Of a DNA stretch of 64,000 nucleotides, positions 1 to 11,340 are shown piece by piece. The stretch comes from Zonotrichia leucophrys gambelii (taxonomy: Eukaryota > Chordata > Aves > Passeriformes > Passerellidae): contig NC_088188.1 in assembly GCF_028769735.1 (NCBI RefSeq), positions 1,612,001 through 1,676,000 of the forward strand. The letters are read 5' to 3'. The position numbers and the translations under genes were made by a program. How positions within the stretch are numbered: position 1 is the first letter of the stretch; the number at the start of each line of letters is the position of its first letter. A model generated the notes under the pieces. The model had not been told where the DNA came from and did not search any database. It saw only the letters and a program-made list of their open reading frames with translations.

Positions 1-868
1 TTGGGATTTCCTCCCAGGAATGGGATTTCATGCCAGGAATGTGCTGCTGACAAGGCAAGGTTCAGCACGTCCATCAGCAAAGCAGCCTCAGGAAATTCAC
101 TCCTGGCTGACGAGTTGCTGTTGAAAGGAGAGAAATCTCCAACACACCGTGTCAGAAAGTATGTGCTGCCTCCACCTCCCTTTACTCCTCAGGGGAAAAG
201 GTAAATAGACTATAAGCAATTTTATTTCAAAGAAAAAGAAAAATCTAACCTGCCTGAGATGAAGGGAAATCATTTACCTTTTCCTGTCAGAGCAAGTTCT
301 CTGCCTGCTTTTTCCATATTAAAACCACAGCCCAACAGAATGGATTCACTCTATCCACAAAGGGCAAAGTTTAAGTTGCAGAGAGAAAATGAAAGCCCAG
401 TGATAAACTCTGGGTTTTAAGCAGTGCTTAAGTTCCATGGTTAGCCAAAGGAAAGCAAATAAAACCTAAATATTCAAATGGAGACTGCTAAAGTCTGTTT
501 ATCAATTCCTGAAGAACCAGCTCAAAGACAGAATCCTATTCCCTGCCTCCTGTTTGCATTTGGAAATTACTTTATCCATAATATGTTTACTAAAATAAGC
601 AACATGAACACATAAATTCTGAAAGCAAACTTTTACCACTAACTAGGCTGAGCCCTGAGCTTTGAAGTCTCCATAGCTGCCCTGGTTATTTTGGCCACTC
701 CTCATTCTGTCTGCTTGCAGCAGAAGAATCATAAAACATTGCAGAAAAATGCTACAGATTCCTTGCCAAAACAAGTAACATTCCCCTGTAGCATCTTTCT
801 GAATCACAACATCACGGTGCTGCTTCTCCCTCTCCTCACCAGACTGCCTGCCTGAGCTCAGCAAGCAG
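1..868. other. unique non-coding DNA, nothing recognised
   Basis: Moderately AT-rich single-copy sequence with only short, unconvincing open frames. I see no repeat, RNA gene or splice-flanked exon. If the AUTS2-family assignment of the exon at 15164 is right, this is part of the intron downstream of it. Confidence 0.5.
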
Positions 869-922
869 CAGAACAGGAACAGGAGCTGGAGCTGGAGCAG
901 GAGCAGGAACAGGAGCAGGAAC
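869..922. repeat. hexamer tandem repeat (GGAGCA/GGAACA/GGAGCT)
   Basis: About nine imperfect copies of a 6-bp unit of the form GGA(G/A)C(A/T). The repeat gives a run of Gln/Leu codons in one minus-strand frame, which is a by-product of the repeat and not a gene. Confidence 0.75.
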
Positions 923-1150
923 ATCCCCATCCCCTGCTCGGCTGCTGGGCACACACTGGGACTGAGCTGGCAGAAAATCCCAACCTGCTGCTCACTCACA
1001 AGCACAAAAAAGGAGTTAAAAACTGCTAAAACAGGAGCAATTCCAGGAATGTCAGGTTACAGAGTCTCTCACACATTTGTGAATATTCCTATTTTATTTT
1101 ATCCATGAAGTCACACAGGATTGGCAGTATCAGCTACTCAGAGGACCCCA

Positions 1151-1413
1151 AAAGGTTTGGGTGGGAAGGGACCTTAAAGCCCATCCAGTGCCACCCCTGC
1201 CATGGCAGGGACACCTCCCACTGTCCCAGGCTGCTCCCAGCCCTGTCCAGCCTGGCCTTGGGCACTGCCAGGGATCCAGGGGCAGCCCCAGCTGCTCTGG
1301 GCACCCTGTGCCAGGGCCTGCCCACCCTCACAGGGAACAATTCCTCATTCCCAATATCCCATCCATCCCTGCCCTCTTCAGTTTAAAGCCATTCCCTGTG
1401 TCCCCAGGCCCAG
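1151..1413 (-). mobile_element. CR1 LINE 3' fragment
   Basis: The plus strand shows the antisense of the avian CR1 3' region: a TTTGGGTGGGAAGGGACCTT start, then the conserved block with GATCCAGGGGCAGCCCCAG, then the upstream part ending near TTTAAAGCCATTCCC. The element is 5'-truncated, as is usual for CR1. The 187-bp core at 1191-1377 is almost identical to the copy at 35301-35487 in opposite orientation. The GC-rich sequence from 1414 to about 1690 may be more CR1 or unique; I could not fix that border. Confidence 0.92.
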
Positions 1414-2988
1414 CTGTGAACTCCTGGCTGTGTTCCTGCAGCTCCCTGGACACCCCAGAGCCCCGTGCTGCTGGAGCCCCAGGGGATTTGGGGGATTTGT
1501 GGGGTGCCAGGAGGACAAGCAGAGCTGGGGCTGTGCTGCTGTGGGGAGGGCAGCACCCAGCACCCCCTGAGGGTGTGGGACTGTGCCCCCGTGCTGGCAC
1601 AGCCCAGCTGACCCAAAGGGCTGCAGGACAGTGACTGCCCCAAAGGGACTGTCCTGCTGGGGACACCTGATTCTGGGGACCCTGGTGCAGAACAAGAGGT
1701 TTCACTGCTTTTGTTTAAACTGCCAGAGCAATCAAAACCATCATTAGACACAAGTTACCAGCTAACATAATTTTTAAATATGCACAGCAATCAAGTTTAA
1801 ATGAATTATAATATCAGACTAAAAGGCACAGATGGATCACTTCCCATCACACCCACAGACCCCCTAAGATCACAGTATGTGAGTGCCACTGTTTTTTAAT
1901 TATTATTTCATCAAATGCCTCTGTTAAGCCTTTGTTCCAAGCTGCCAGCCCTGTACCTGCAGGAAGATGGCCATGGCCTGCCCTGGGCTGCTGAGGAGAT
2001 CCCACACACATCCCCAGCTGTCCCCTGTGTCCCAGCACTCTCTGCAGCGTGGTGGCTGCTGTCACCAGGGGCTGTGCACACAGCAGCTCACTGTGCTCAG
2101 GGTTTGCTTCACCCAATTATGTGTTTGTCACTTGACAGACCTCTGCATCGAGCAGGTATTGTCAAGTTATTTTTGGCCCTGATATAGTGACAAAACATAA
2201 TGAGGCCTTGAGGTGAACAAGCAGCCTGGCAGCAAGCACTAAGCTGATGTGCTGCTGAAAGGCTGGAGAGCAATTAGGATATTTGAGTAAGAGATGCTGG
2301 ACAGGGCATGTGAAGACAGAGAAAACAAGCTTAAGTATTAAAACACCAACCCCCTCCTTCAAGTTGTCAGCTATTTAAGCAAGGTGTTAATTTACTGCAG
2401 GCTGGATTGTCGACAAAATTTTTTTATTAATTCAAAAGATGCACAGACTTGTCCCACATGCACACATTGCCCAGCCCTTTCCAGACAAGTGGAACAGCCT
2501 GCCAGCTGATTGTTATCACCATTTAATTGTATTACAGTGATTCCCACAAGTGCTGGCTGTGAGCCTGCTGTGCACAGAGCGAGGGGCTGTGCAGACAGGG
2601 CCAGAGGTGTCTGTGCAGTGAGAGCTCCAGACTGGGAGTCAGCATCAGGCACAGAGAGCAGATCCAGGAGCAGATGGACAAACAGCTCAGGGCAGGCCCA
2701 TCACCCCCAAGGCAGCTCAGGGGCAGGGAGTGACCTGAGGAGCTCAAGGGATGGGAACAGGTCCTGCCCCTGCTCTGGGGGTGTCCCCTGGTGCCCATGG
2801 CACTGGGCAGGGATGGGATCACACCAGGGAGCCCCCAGCACACACCTGGCACTACAGGGGACACCCTCAGCACCAGCTGGGGTCACTCTGGGGGAAGGGG
2901 CTCTGATCACACTGGGCTTTATCTGCCCAAACTGCATCTCAGGAGTGCACACAGCATCTGAGGGCAGCACTGGGCCACGATCTTCTAA
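1414..2988. other. non-coding stretch, no gene seen
   Basis: The first 280 bases are GC-rich and could extend the neighbouring CR1 or be unique. The rest alternates AT-rich (1740-1900, 2160-2530) and GC-rich (2550-2980) DNA. Open frames in the GC-rich part overlap each other in several frames, lack splice context and look like chance. No RNA gene or further repeat was recognised. Confidence 0.5.
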
Positions 2989-3525
2989 AGAATCACAGAA
3001 TGGTTTTGTCGCAGACATCTTTTATGAAAAATCCTTTCCTTAGGATTTTTCCTCCTGAGAAGCTGGGAGGCCTCAGGAACAAAATGTAAACAATGATTAT
3101 CTGCTGCTGTGGAATGCAACAGGTGCATCTGGGATTGGTCTCATGGGGTTGTTTGTAATTAATGGCCAATCACAGTCAGCTGGCTTGGACACAGAGCCAG
3201 AGCCACAAACCTTTGTTGTCATTCTTTCCTATTCTATTCTTAGCCAGCCTTCTGACGAAATCCTTTCTTCTATTCTTTTAGTATAGTTTTAATGTAATAT
3301 ATATCATAAAATAGTAAATCAAGCCTTCTGAAACATGGAGTCAGATCCTCATCTCTTCCCTCATCCAAAAACCCCTGTGAACACTGTCACATGGTTTGAG
3401 TTGGAAAAGACTTCAAAGCTCATCTCATTCCAACCCCCCTTCCATGGGACACCTTCCACTATCCCAGCTTGCTCCAAGCCCCATCCAGTCCAGCCTTGGG
3501 TGGTCCCAGAGGGTCACTTTTAGAA
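2989..3525 (-). mobile_element. CR1 LINE 3' fragment, split by an LTR insertion
   Basis: The CR1 tail occurs as AATCACAGAATGGTTT at 2991-3006 and resumes with TGGTTTGAGTTGGAAAAGAC at 3392, running on to about 3525. Removing the LTR at 3007-3391 and one copy of the duplicated TGGTTT restores a continuous CR1 3' end, so the CR1 is older than the LTR. The 5' side is more diverged than the copy at 1151. Confidence 0.85.
3007..3391 (+). mobile_element. solo LTR, ERVK-like, family copy A
   Basis: A 385-bp element beginning TGTCGCAGAC and ending ACTGTCACA, so it has the TG...CA ends of a retroviral LTR. It is flanked on both sides by the 6-bp direct repeat TGGTTT (3001-3006 and 3392-3397); 6-bp target duplications are typical of ERVK-type integrases. 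Inside are CCAAT-like motifs (GGCCAATCAC), an AT-rich TATATATCAT stretch and a decayed polyadenylation signal (AGTAAA where copy B has AATAAA). There is no internal gag-pol region, so it is a solo LTR left by LTR-LTR recombination. The copy at 39255-39639 has the same length and the opposite strand. Confidence 0.88.
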
Positions 3526-6449
3526 GATTTTTTTTTTTAATATTTATGCAGATACATGTACCTCTAGAGATAAGCCCCTTCAAAGTATAAATTCACAGGT
3601 CACTAATTTGGGCATATCTAGAGAAACCAGTGGAAACACACAAGAGCAGGCAAAACAGCCAAGTTTGAAGGAACACTGACCCTCAGCATGGAAAAAAGCT
3701 GTTAAGCAAGAAAAATGGCCTTTGCAACACAGAAACAAGAGTTTTCTAATTCAACCCATAGAGCCAGTTGGTTTTGTTTTGGAATGACCTTATTGTGGTC
3801 TTCCAAGTGCTCAAGGAGGAGGTTCTGCACCCTGAGGCTGTGATTCCTCCTGGAGCCTGGACTGGGCAGTCTCAGGGAGCCGTGTGCTCCTGGCTGGGGC
3901 TGAGGGCTGGCTGCAGATGCCAGGACACCTCCCCAGCTGCACAGGGAGCACCCCACAGGCACAGGGACATCCCCAGTGCAGCTCATCCTCCTGAGCACTA
4001 CAGGTGTCAGACCCCAGGACATTGCTCTGGCTGCCCTGGGTGACTCCAGACCCTGGCAGGGGCTCAGAGACCTTGGCACAGAGTCACAAACACCTGTGCC
4101 TTTGATTTTAGCCCATGGAAGCAATTACCAACTTTGTGAGAGGAGTTACAAGCCACAAGAGTTTGAGCAGAATGATAGTGAATTTGTCACAGGGTGAAAA
4201 AGTAGAATTTTGGGGATTTAGAATGGGGGTTCAAGAGGCAAGATGGAGGAATCTGGGCATGTCCTGTCCTTCTTCTTGGCCTCCATCTTCTGCTGTGATG
4301 GTGACACTTCTGGATTGGTTTAGAGTAGAGACAGACTGTCTAACATAGGTGATAGGTGTTGGAAAATTATTGTAAATAAAGCACACACAGTTCTTAGTAT
4401 GAAAAGCCAACAGCACCCCAAGGGCAGGGACTGTGCCACAACCCGACCTGCTGGACAGATCTCAGCAGCTCAGAGAGAGAATGGAACAGATCAGAGAAAA
4501 TAAACAACCATGAAAAGCAGAGCTGAGGAATCTCAACTTCTTCTTTGGTCACGGGGCTGGGAAAAAAGAGACTTTAATACCTTGGGGGTCATTTTAATCA
4601 CAAAAACCTGAGACAGGCAGCTGCTGGTGTGTTTTCAGGGATGCTCACCCTGTCTGCAGCCAGACACAACTGTTCAAGTATGAACTGGGTTCATTCTTGA
4701 GCTGCTTGCTCAAGAATGGCTTCGAAATTACTCTGGCAGGAGTGGCTTTAGATGTGTCTGATGCAGCCATGGGATTTCTCTTGGTGTGGTGAGAGAGGTG
4801 GAACCTGGTGTTCCAGGGCTGCTCCTGAGCATGTTCTCATCCCTGAATGTGTTCAGAGAACCTGGCATAACCTTTCACAGTGCTCCTTCCAAAACCCTGA
4901 CTGCCTTCCATCCTTCCACCCACACGGGAAAGCTTTCCCAGATCCCAAAGGCTCTGCAGGCTGTGCACTCACACAGCAGCAACCCTCAGCTCCAAATCAA
5001 CACCCACCTGACTGTGAGTTAGGAACACAAGGCTGAACTTCTGGCAAGGAATGAAAACCAAGATTATTCCTCTGCCTTTCCTGATGAGGAGATGAGAGCC
5101 CAGGAGTTCACCCCCTCTCCTCCACTTGAAAACGATGTAAGACCTGTTTAGACCTCATAAGATCATCAGGAGAACCTGAAGAAGCTCCCCTAGATACAAT
5201 CAGGTGGAAGAGGAAAGATTCCAGCTGCTCTCTCTCAGGGAATGTCACAAACTCAGCATCAGACTTTCCATCTATCACAGCCTGAAGTGTCTCCCTGCCT
5301 CCCTGACCAAAACACCTGAGGATCACCTGCCTTGGGAGAGCAATTCCCTCAATGACAGCAGTGTCTCTGTGCCACCCCAGGGTGCCAGGGGAGCTGTGTT
5401 TGCAGTTCCAAGGCTGACCCAGCCCTGAGGTGAGACCCACAGCAGGCTCTGTATCCCTGGCACAGCTTCCCACCCCTCCCCAGGGGCAGCAGGTCCTGCC
5501 TGGTGCTGAAAAACTGCCAAAGTCATTGTAATAACCATTTTTCTCAGCAGCACGGGCAAGGAGAAGAGACAAAACCCAAAACCCAAAACAGTTATTATCA
5601 CAGGACAGAACAAACTGGTGCTGAGGTCCCCAGGCAGCTCCCACACCTGCTGAAAGCTGCAGGCACACAACCCCAGCAATAAACCCAGCCAGCAGCAGCA
5701 AACCAGGACCTTGCTCATCTGCTTTTGATTTTTAAATGCTGCTTCTCTTAACAAATGAAGTTTCAGTGCTTATGGCACCAACAACCTAGTAAATGAACTA
5801 AGTATTTATTTGTGGCTTTATTACTTGGCAGACCCATTTCCATGGAGTCATTTTTCCTTAGGACCCAGCTTGCTCTGCAGCAGCTGTTTTCTCTTACCAG
5901 CCACTCCAATTCCTTTGCCTCTAATTTCCAAATTTGCCCACTAAACTTGAAGTATTTGGAAAGTACAGCAAATGGCTGGGGGAGCTCAGCAGCACTTTCA
6001 GCTCATCCCTCCTCCCAGGTCCTTCCCCATCTCCCTCACCAAGGCCTGAGCTCTCCAGACCTTCAGTGTTTGTGAAACCCCATGAAGGACCTCAGAGTAC
6101 AAAGTGACCCAGAGAAGGTTCCCAAGGGGGCTGGAGGAGAAGGTGGACTGGTCCATGCCATGCATGAATTTTGAATCACTACAGGTGAGGGGGGAACAGG
6201 AGGTTTGGGCAGCTCCTCAGACTGTGAACAGGAGATTGGAATTAATCAGGTGGCTCTGGAGGGCTCAGGGCAAGCTGTGAGTGTGCCTTGAGCCAGGATT
6301 TCAAGTGCCAGGGGAATCCTGCTGCATTAGCAAAGGCTCCAACTCTGGTGGGGTTTGGGGCTTGTGACCTTCCTCCTGGCCCCACTATGAGCAGCCTTAG
6401 CAAAAGTGGAGGAGGAGGAGGGCGTTTCTTGGGAACAATATTTTTGGCT
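3526..6449. other. non-coding stretch, no gene seen
   Basis: Mixed-composition single-copy DNA. The longest open frame of the window outside low-complexity DNA lies here on the minus strand (5108-5701, 197 codons, hydrophobic start). It overlaps another open frame, has no recognisable domain and no splice or polyadenylation context, so I do not call it a gene. No repeats recognised. Confidence 0.45.
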
Positions 6450-6650
6450 TAGAAATTCCACCCTGTGAGGGTGCTGAGGCCCTGGCACAGGGTGCCCAGA
6501 GCAGCTGGGGCTGCCCCTGGATCCCTGGCAGTGCCCAAGGCCAGGCTGGACAGGGCTGGGAGCAGCCTGGGACAGTGGGAGGTGTCCCTGGATGGGTTTA
6601 AGGTCCCTTCCAACCCCACCCATTCTGGGACTGTACCATTCTATGATAAT
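6450..6650 (+). mobile_element. CR1 LINE 3' fragment
   Basis: Sense-orientation CR1 3' end. The conserved core from CCTGGCACAGGGTGCCCAGA to GGGACAGTGGGAGGTGTCCC is followed directly by a shortened tail (the CATGGCAGGGGTGG segment is missing) and ends in the typical ATTCTATGAT 3' terminus at about 6643-6650. Confidence 0.9.
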
Positions 6651-7871
6651 TCCAGAAGGAGCCCCCTCCCAGCTCCCACCTCACTCTCCCAGGCTGTGCA
6701 AGCCAAGGCCATTAACTGCTCTAGAGAGCACTTCACTCCGTTTATCTGCTCCTCTGTTTGCCACTTTCTAAGTATACATTGACATTGGCTTCTTTAAACC
6801 ACTTGAACACAGTGCAAGGCACACTTGAGGCTTCTCTCAGTCAGTCACATCCAGCTTGGAAACAGCTCCTGTTCCCCTGAATAGCTGAATGCCTTGGACA
6901 GCACCAGGAAAGTGCTGATGGCAGCTGAAGCCCTGTCCTGATCCTTCACACCTTGGTGGGGCAGCCCCTCTGCCCAGGCTCTACCTCATCTTTCATTTGA
7001 GCAACTCAGCTGCAAAATTACCCTTCTTTTATTTTATTTTGTTGTTCCTTTCTGTGTTTGGGTTTCTGGTGAGCAATCACCCAGCTCACACTGCCCAACT
7101 CAGCAGCCAGGTGGGGAAAGAGAATGGGACTGCTGGGGACAGGACAGCAAAAGGAGCTTGAGCCCCCCTCATTCACCAACATCCAGCAGGGATAAGAAAA
7201 AAGGAAATCTTGGTGATCCTGGGGGGCTGAGAGTCCCCAGGGTGTCCCAGGATTTATTCCTGTGACTCTCATGCAGAAGAGCACTCAGGTAAATGCTGGC
7301 TGTTAACAAGTGTTTGAAGCAAGGAAGCACCAGACTGAGCTGAAGCCTAAACAAGGACAAATCAGAGCCTTTTTATCCTGCCCTGAGCCCAGAAATGCTC
7401 TGTCACAACCCCCTCCATCTCTTGAGACTCACAGCACCCTTTCATAGCCAAGCCTGCCTTTTCCTTTGGATAATCTGTGCTGAGCCCTGAGAAAGCTGAA
7501 ATTCCCCAGACTGAAGTGTCATCCTTCACAAAGTCCTCTTTGCCACCAGAAGGAATGTGGCAGCTCCCACTGGGAACCTTGATTTCAGTTTTTCTGCCTA
7601 CTCAGACAAATATTATTGCACTCAGGTCATACACTGAAGAGTTCCTTCCCATGTTCAGACTCTGTGTTTTTCCAGGAAAAAGAGCTGAGATTTTGGAAAG
7701 CAATAGTGAGATCTGCCTGTGGTTCTCCACTCCTGTTCCCACACTTTGGAAAACAAGGACTAATTCATAGAACTCCATGGGCTTTTGTGGGCAGTCTGCA
7801 TGATAAAATAACATCTGACTTTGTGGGATCATTTTGTGTGGGGAAATATTTAAAATATGTCAGGGTGGTGA
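6651..7871. other. non-coding stretch, no gene seen
   Basis: Single-copy sequence without recognisable repeats. Open frames of up to about 97 codons (for example 7477-7770 plus) overlap frames on the other strand and have no splice context. Nothing else seen. Confidence 0.45.
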
Positions 7872-7990
7872 TAAATCATGGAGTGGTTTGGGCTGAAAGG
7901 ACCCTAAAGTGCTCATCTCACTCCAGCCCGGCTGAGGACAGGGACACTTCCACAGACCTGGCTGCCCCAAACCCTGTCCAACCTTTCTGA
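7872..7990 (-). mobile_element. diverged CR1 LINE 3' end
   Basis: Begins with TAAATCATGGAGTGGTTTGG and continues with the order of motifs of an antisense CR1 tail (AAAGGACCC, CTCATCTCACTCCAGCC, GGACAGGGACACTTCC, CCCTGTCCAACC). It is clearly more diverged than the copies at 1151 and 35100, so it is probably an older insertion. Confidence 0.75.
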
Positions 7991-8379
7991 AGGCAAAAGG
8001 CATTTTTGTTTGGGGACAGTTGAGAAATGGAAGAAAAAAAAAAGCCTTTTTGCTTTGGTTTTAAGCAACTTCTAAGACTTTATTAAAAAAACAGCAAAAA
8101 AACAAAAAGGAAAAAACCTCACCCACAATTCCTGTAGATGTCCCTGCAAAACTCCTACTGACACCCAGAGTGTCAAGCCTGTGGGATGTGGGATATTCCA
8201 GGGTGCTTTTTCTTTTTTAAGCTACAGTGGCTGTCTAACAGCCCTGGCTCAGGCTGTGTCACTGTGCCAAGTGAGGAGGCAGCAGATCCTGTGGGAGAAG
8301 GGCTTGGGAGGTGACCTGGGGGCTTGGTGGCACAGCTGGGTGTTTGGGAAGCCTGGGCAGCCTGTGTACCCACAGACAC
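7991..8379. other. non-coding spacer with A-rich tracts
   Basis: A-rich runs at 8031-8043 and 8084-8116 are followed by mixed sequence. A minus-strand AATAAA-like motif sits near 8080 but I see no exon feeding it. No gene recognised. Confidence 0.4.
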
Positions 8380-8510
8380 AGCCTGAGCACCCCAGAACCA
8401 CAGCCTGGGCACCCCAGAACCTGAGCATCCCATAACCCCATAGCCTGAGCATCCAAAGCCACACCCTGAGCACCCCAAAGCCCGAGCACCCCATAACCAC
8501 AGCCTGAGCA
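8380..8510. repeat. minisatellite, about 20-bp degenerate unit
   Basis: About six degenerate copies of a unit close to GCCTGAGCACCCCAGAACCA, varying to CCTGAGCATCCCATAACCCC. Unit length drifts between about 19 and 23 bp. The overlapping minus-strand open frames (Gly/Cys/Trp-rich) are produced by the repeat. Confidence 0.85.
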
Positions 8511-9090
8511 GGTTCTGCACAGCTCAAATCATCTTAGAAGAGAGGCTGGTGGTGCAGCTTGGATGGGGCTGGGAATCAACCACTTCTCTCTAGGTAAAGC
8601 AGGTGAAGTTAAAGTTAATTTATCCCATTCCTTCTCTCTTTTTTTTCATTTTATGTTGGAGCCAGGCAGGGCACACAATCCCCCAGAATGTTCCATGGTG
8701 CTGCTGGAGGGCTGGGGGGGACAGTGGCACATTTTAGGAACACCCTGTGGTCCCCTCACAACCCAAGCAAGGGGCTGTGGAACCAGAATTCATCCAGAAC
8801 CAACATTAAATGACAAATCCAGTGAAGGAGCTCACCTACAGCCACAGATCACTGTGTGGTGTCCTTGGTCTAACTCCTGGGTTAAGCCTGGGTTAAACCC
8901 ACTGCCAGCTGAGCAGGAGTGGCTCTGCTCAGGTGACACCTGATGGAAATCCCTCTGCTGTGCCATTGCTGTGCTTTTCCAATGGAAATGAAATGCTTTT
9001 GATAAGATAACAAATGCCTGGCAAAGCACAGTGAAGCTATGTAAGGGAGAGAACAGGAGGGGGGAGAAAAATCCTTGTATAAGCAGCAAA
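8511..9090. other. non-coding stretch, nothing recognised
   Basis: Single-copy sequence with no repeat, RNA gene or exon that I can support. Confidence 0.45.
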
Positions 9091-9420
9091 ACAATACAGC
9101 TTTATCTAATCTCAGCAACTTACTGCTGCTTGTCTGCCTGTGTGTGTTTTACTGACAAAATAAAATAAATTGAATCAGCTCACACACGATAACATGCTCT
9201 TTCCTACCTCATACTAATTGCTTGGCTAATTGATGTTTGTTGAACTTTCTCCATTTCATTGAGTGATTAGGTACAAAGCTAACAGTTGACATCTGTAGGC
9301 GCTTAACTGGCGTCTGTAATTACTGTTAATGTTAAATAATTGTTAGTTAATTGGAGTGGTAACTGACTGAATGGAATCCAGATTGTGAAGCAAAAAGAGA
9401 CCTAGTTAAATAAACATACA
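9091..9420. promoter_or_regulatory. candidate conserved non-coding element
   Basis: AT-rich, repeat-free block dense in homeodomain-type cores: ACTAATTGC, GCTAATTGATG, GTAATTACTG, TTAATTGGAG between 9211 and 9357. The surrounding DNA is less ordered. This composition is typical of enhancers in introns of developmental genes such as the AUTS2 family. Conservation itself was not tested. Confidence 0.35.
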
Positions 9421-10945
9421 TTTTCAGAGAAAATAACATTTTATTACAAGGGAGAGACTAACAGCAGGCCAGACAGGGGAGGTCTGCAGGATGCTCCATT
9501 CACCAAATCTCAGAGCAGCCTCCAGCCTGGACCCCCAACCACAGGTATGGCAAGGCAGGATCTCTGTCACCAAAACATTCCTATCCCCAGAATTTTCACC
9601 CTTCTTTTCAGCCAATTAGCACAAATTTACAGCCCAACACTGATGTCTTTTTTGAGAAAATCAAATACAGGCTAATCTACAAAACAAATACTCCCTCCAT
9701 ATTAGATACAATTGTGTTGGCAAATATTGCTGTTTTGCTCTGTAGCTTGACTTTGCAAAAACCCACAGCCTTAAATGAACTCTTGGTGCATGTGATCATT
9801 AACTGACACAAATGGTACCTGATACCAACCCAGGGGGGCAGGGATGCCCAGAATAACACCTGCAACTCCTCTCCCTGCTGCTTTGGTCAGGAAAAGCCAA
9901 TGCCTTCAGGTGCTTGTCCCATGCTGGCTGCTTTCTGCTTTTATTTTGAATTACTGACCTACAGGTTACCTATGAAGCCTTGACAGGCTCCTGTTTTGTA
10001 AATTTAACAACTTAAGAGTCTGAAATTTTTGGAAGAAGCTACCTCAGACTTTCACCTGCCCCTCTGGGCACATCCCATTATCCAGTGACCTTGTCCTACA
10101 GCTACAGAACAGCACTGGGATCCCACAGCCCTGGCACCCCAGAGCTCAGCTGGCAGCCACAGCCCAGCCAAAAAACCAGCAGCACATGGAGAAGCAGAGG
10201 GCATGGAAGGCGTGGGACTGGAGAGGGGTGGTTTGTGCTGAGGAGGTGCAGCCATAAGGGATGTTCTGAACCAATTCCTTGCTCAGATGAAGCCTCCCTG
10301 GCACAGAACAGCTGCCTTGCTCATTGTGCAGCAGAACAAAGCACCACTGCAAGGCATTTATTGACCTTTTTCTCTGCTCCACTCACAAGTGAAGAGTGAC
10401 GTGATCCAGCAGCTCTTCTAACCTAACTCAGGGGTACCCTAAACCCAGGCTCTCCAAACCCACAGCTTTTTCCAGTGCTCAGACTCTCCCTAATGAGACA
10501 CTGAACTTCCAGATGGAAAATACTGAAAAGGCATTTGAAACCCACAAAACACCAGCAAAGCAGTGACTCAAAGCCACCAAGGAAGCCTCCACCAGAAAGG
10601 GGAGGAGATGCCACTTGTGGGGTCACATCAGAACTGCCACAAAACCAGGCATGATTCAGCAGTCCCTGAGGTTTGCTGGCCTGGGGCCAATTCCCTGCAG
10701 GGCTGGGGCTGCTCTAGAGCTCCAGGAGCAGGAGAGGAAGAGGTATTTCAGTGAGAAGAGGGAGCAGGGAGAAGCCATCCCAAAAACTGCACATGAGACT
10801 GAGAATACACCCCAAAAGTGAGTGAGGATGTTCTGTGGATTCCTCCAGACCCTGGAAAGGAGGGAGGCAGCCCCTCTGACCACATTAACACTGCACATGT
10901 GCTGCCTGCAGAGTGCTGGATCCACTTCCATCACCCTGAGAAGCC
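9421..10945. other. non-coding stretch, possible minus-strand poly(A) motif
   Basis: At about 9437-9447 the minus strand reads GTAATAAAATG, a canonical AATAAA, but no upstream minus-strand exon could be tied to it. The rest, including the GC-richer 10060-10260 and 10560-10760, holds only chance open frames. Confidence 0.4.
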
Positions 10946-11058
10946 GTGGGGATGGTTTATTCATGTGGGGATGGTTTATTTGCGTGGGGATGGTTTATTC
11001 GCGTGGGGATGGTTTATTCGCGTGGGGATGGTTTACTCGCATAGGAATGGTTATTCAC
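10946..11058. repeat. 19-bp minisatellite, six copies
   Basis: Unit GTGGGGATGGTTTATTCGC begins at 10946, 10965, 10984, 11003 and 11022, with a sixth degenerate copy at 11041. The period is exactly 19 throughout. There are no spacers, so it is a tandem array and not a CRISPR array. Because 19 is not a multiple of 3, the plus-strand frames across it cycle through Gly-Asp-Gly-Leu-Phe and Trp-Gly-Trp-Phe type repeats. Confidence 0.95.
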
Positions 11059-11340
11059 AAGTGAGAGCACCTCTCCACAGCCAAGGATCTCCTGCAAAGG
11101 GATCAGCAGGGAAGGAACTGCCAGCTTCAGCTCCCTGCTTGTTTACAGAAACAGATGTTGTAGAGGATCCTCAAGAAATGCTTCACCACAGCAGCCAAGG
11201 GGAGAAACAACAACATGCCTGGTTTTTTTTAGGGCAGGATATTGCTGTAGAAGCACCTAAAAAGCCAGGCCTTGATCTGACTGGTATTCCAGCCACCAGT
11301 GCAGCCTCCTAACCCAGATGCCTTGATCTACCTCCAGCTG
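11059..11340. other. non-coding spacer
   Basis: Single-copy DNA between the 19-bp array and the AT-rich block at 11341. The open frame running through the array continues to 11312 but has no coding character. Confidence 0.4.

Noticed and set aside
1161..1751. Overlapping open frames around the first CR1
   Set aside because: They come from CR1 3' untranslated sequence and adjoining GC-rich DNA, with frames open on both strands.
5108..5701. 197-codon minus-strand open frame with a hydrophobic start
   Set aside because: No recognisable domain, overlaps another open frame on the same strand (5323-5754), and has no splice, promoter or poly(A) context. A frame this long is expected occasionally in 64 kb.
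9437..9447. Minus-strand AATAAA as a gene end
   Set aside because: No upstream terminal exon or coding sequence could be linked to it. A single hexamer is not evidence.
10946..11058. CRISPR-like regular repeat
   Set aside because: Units are contiguous with no spacers, and the context is a vertebrate genome.
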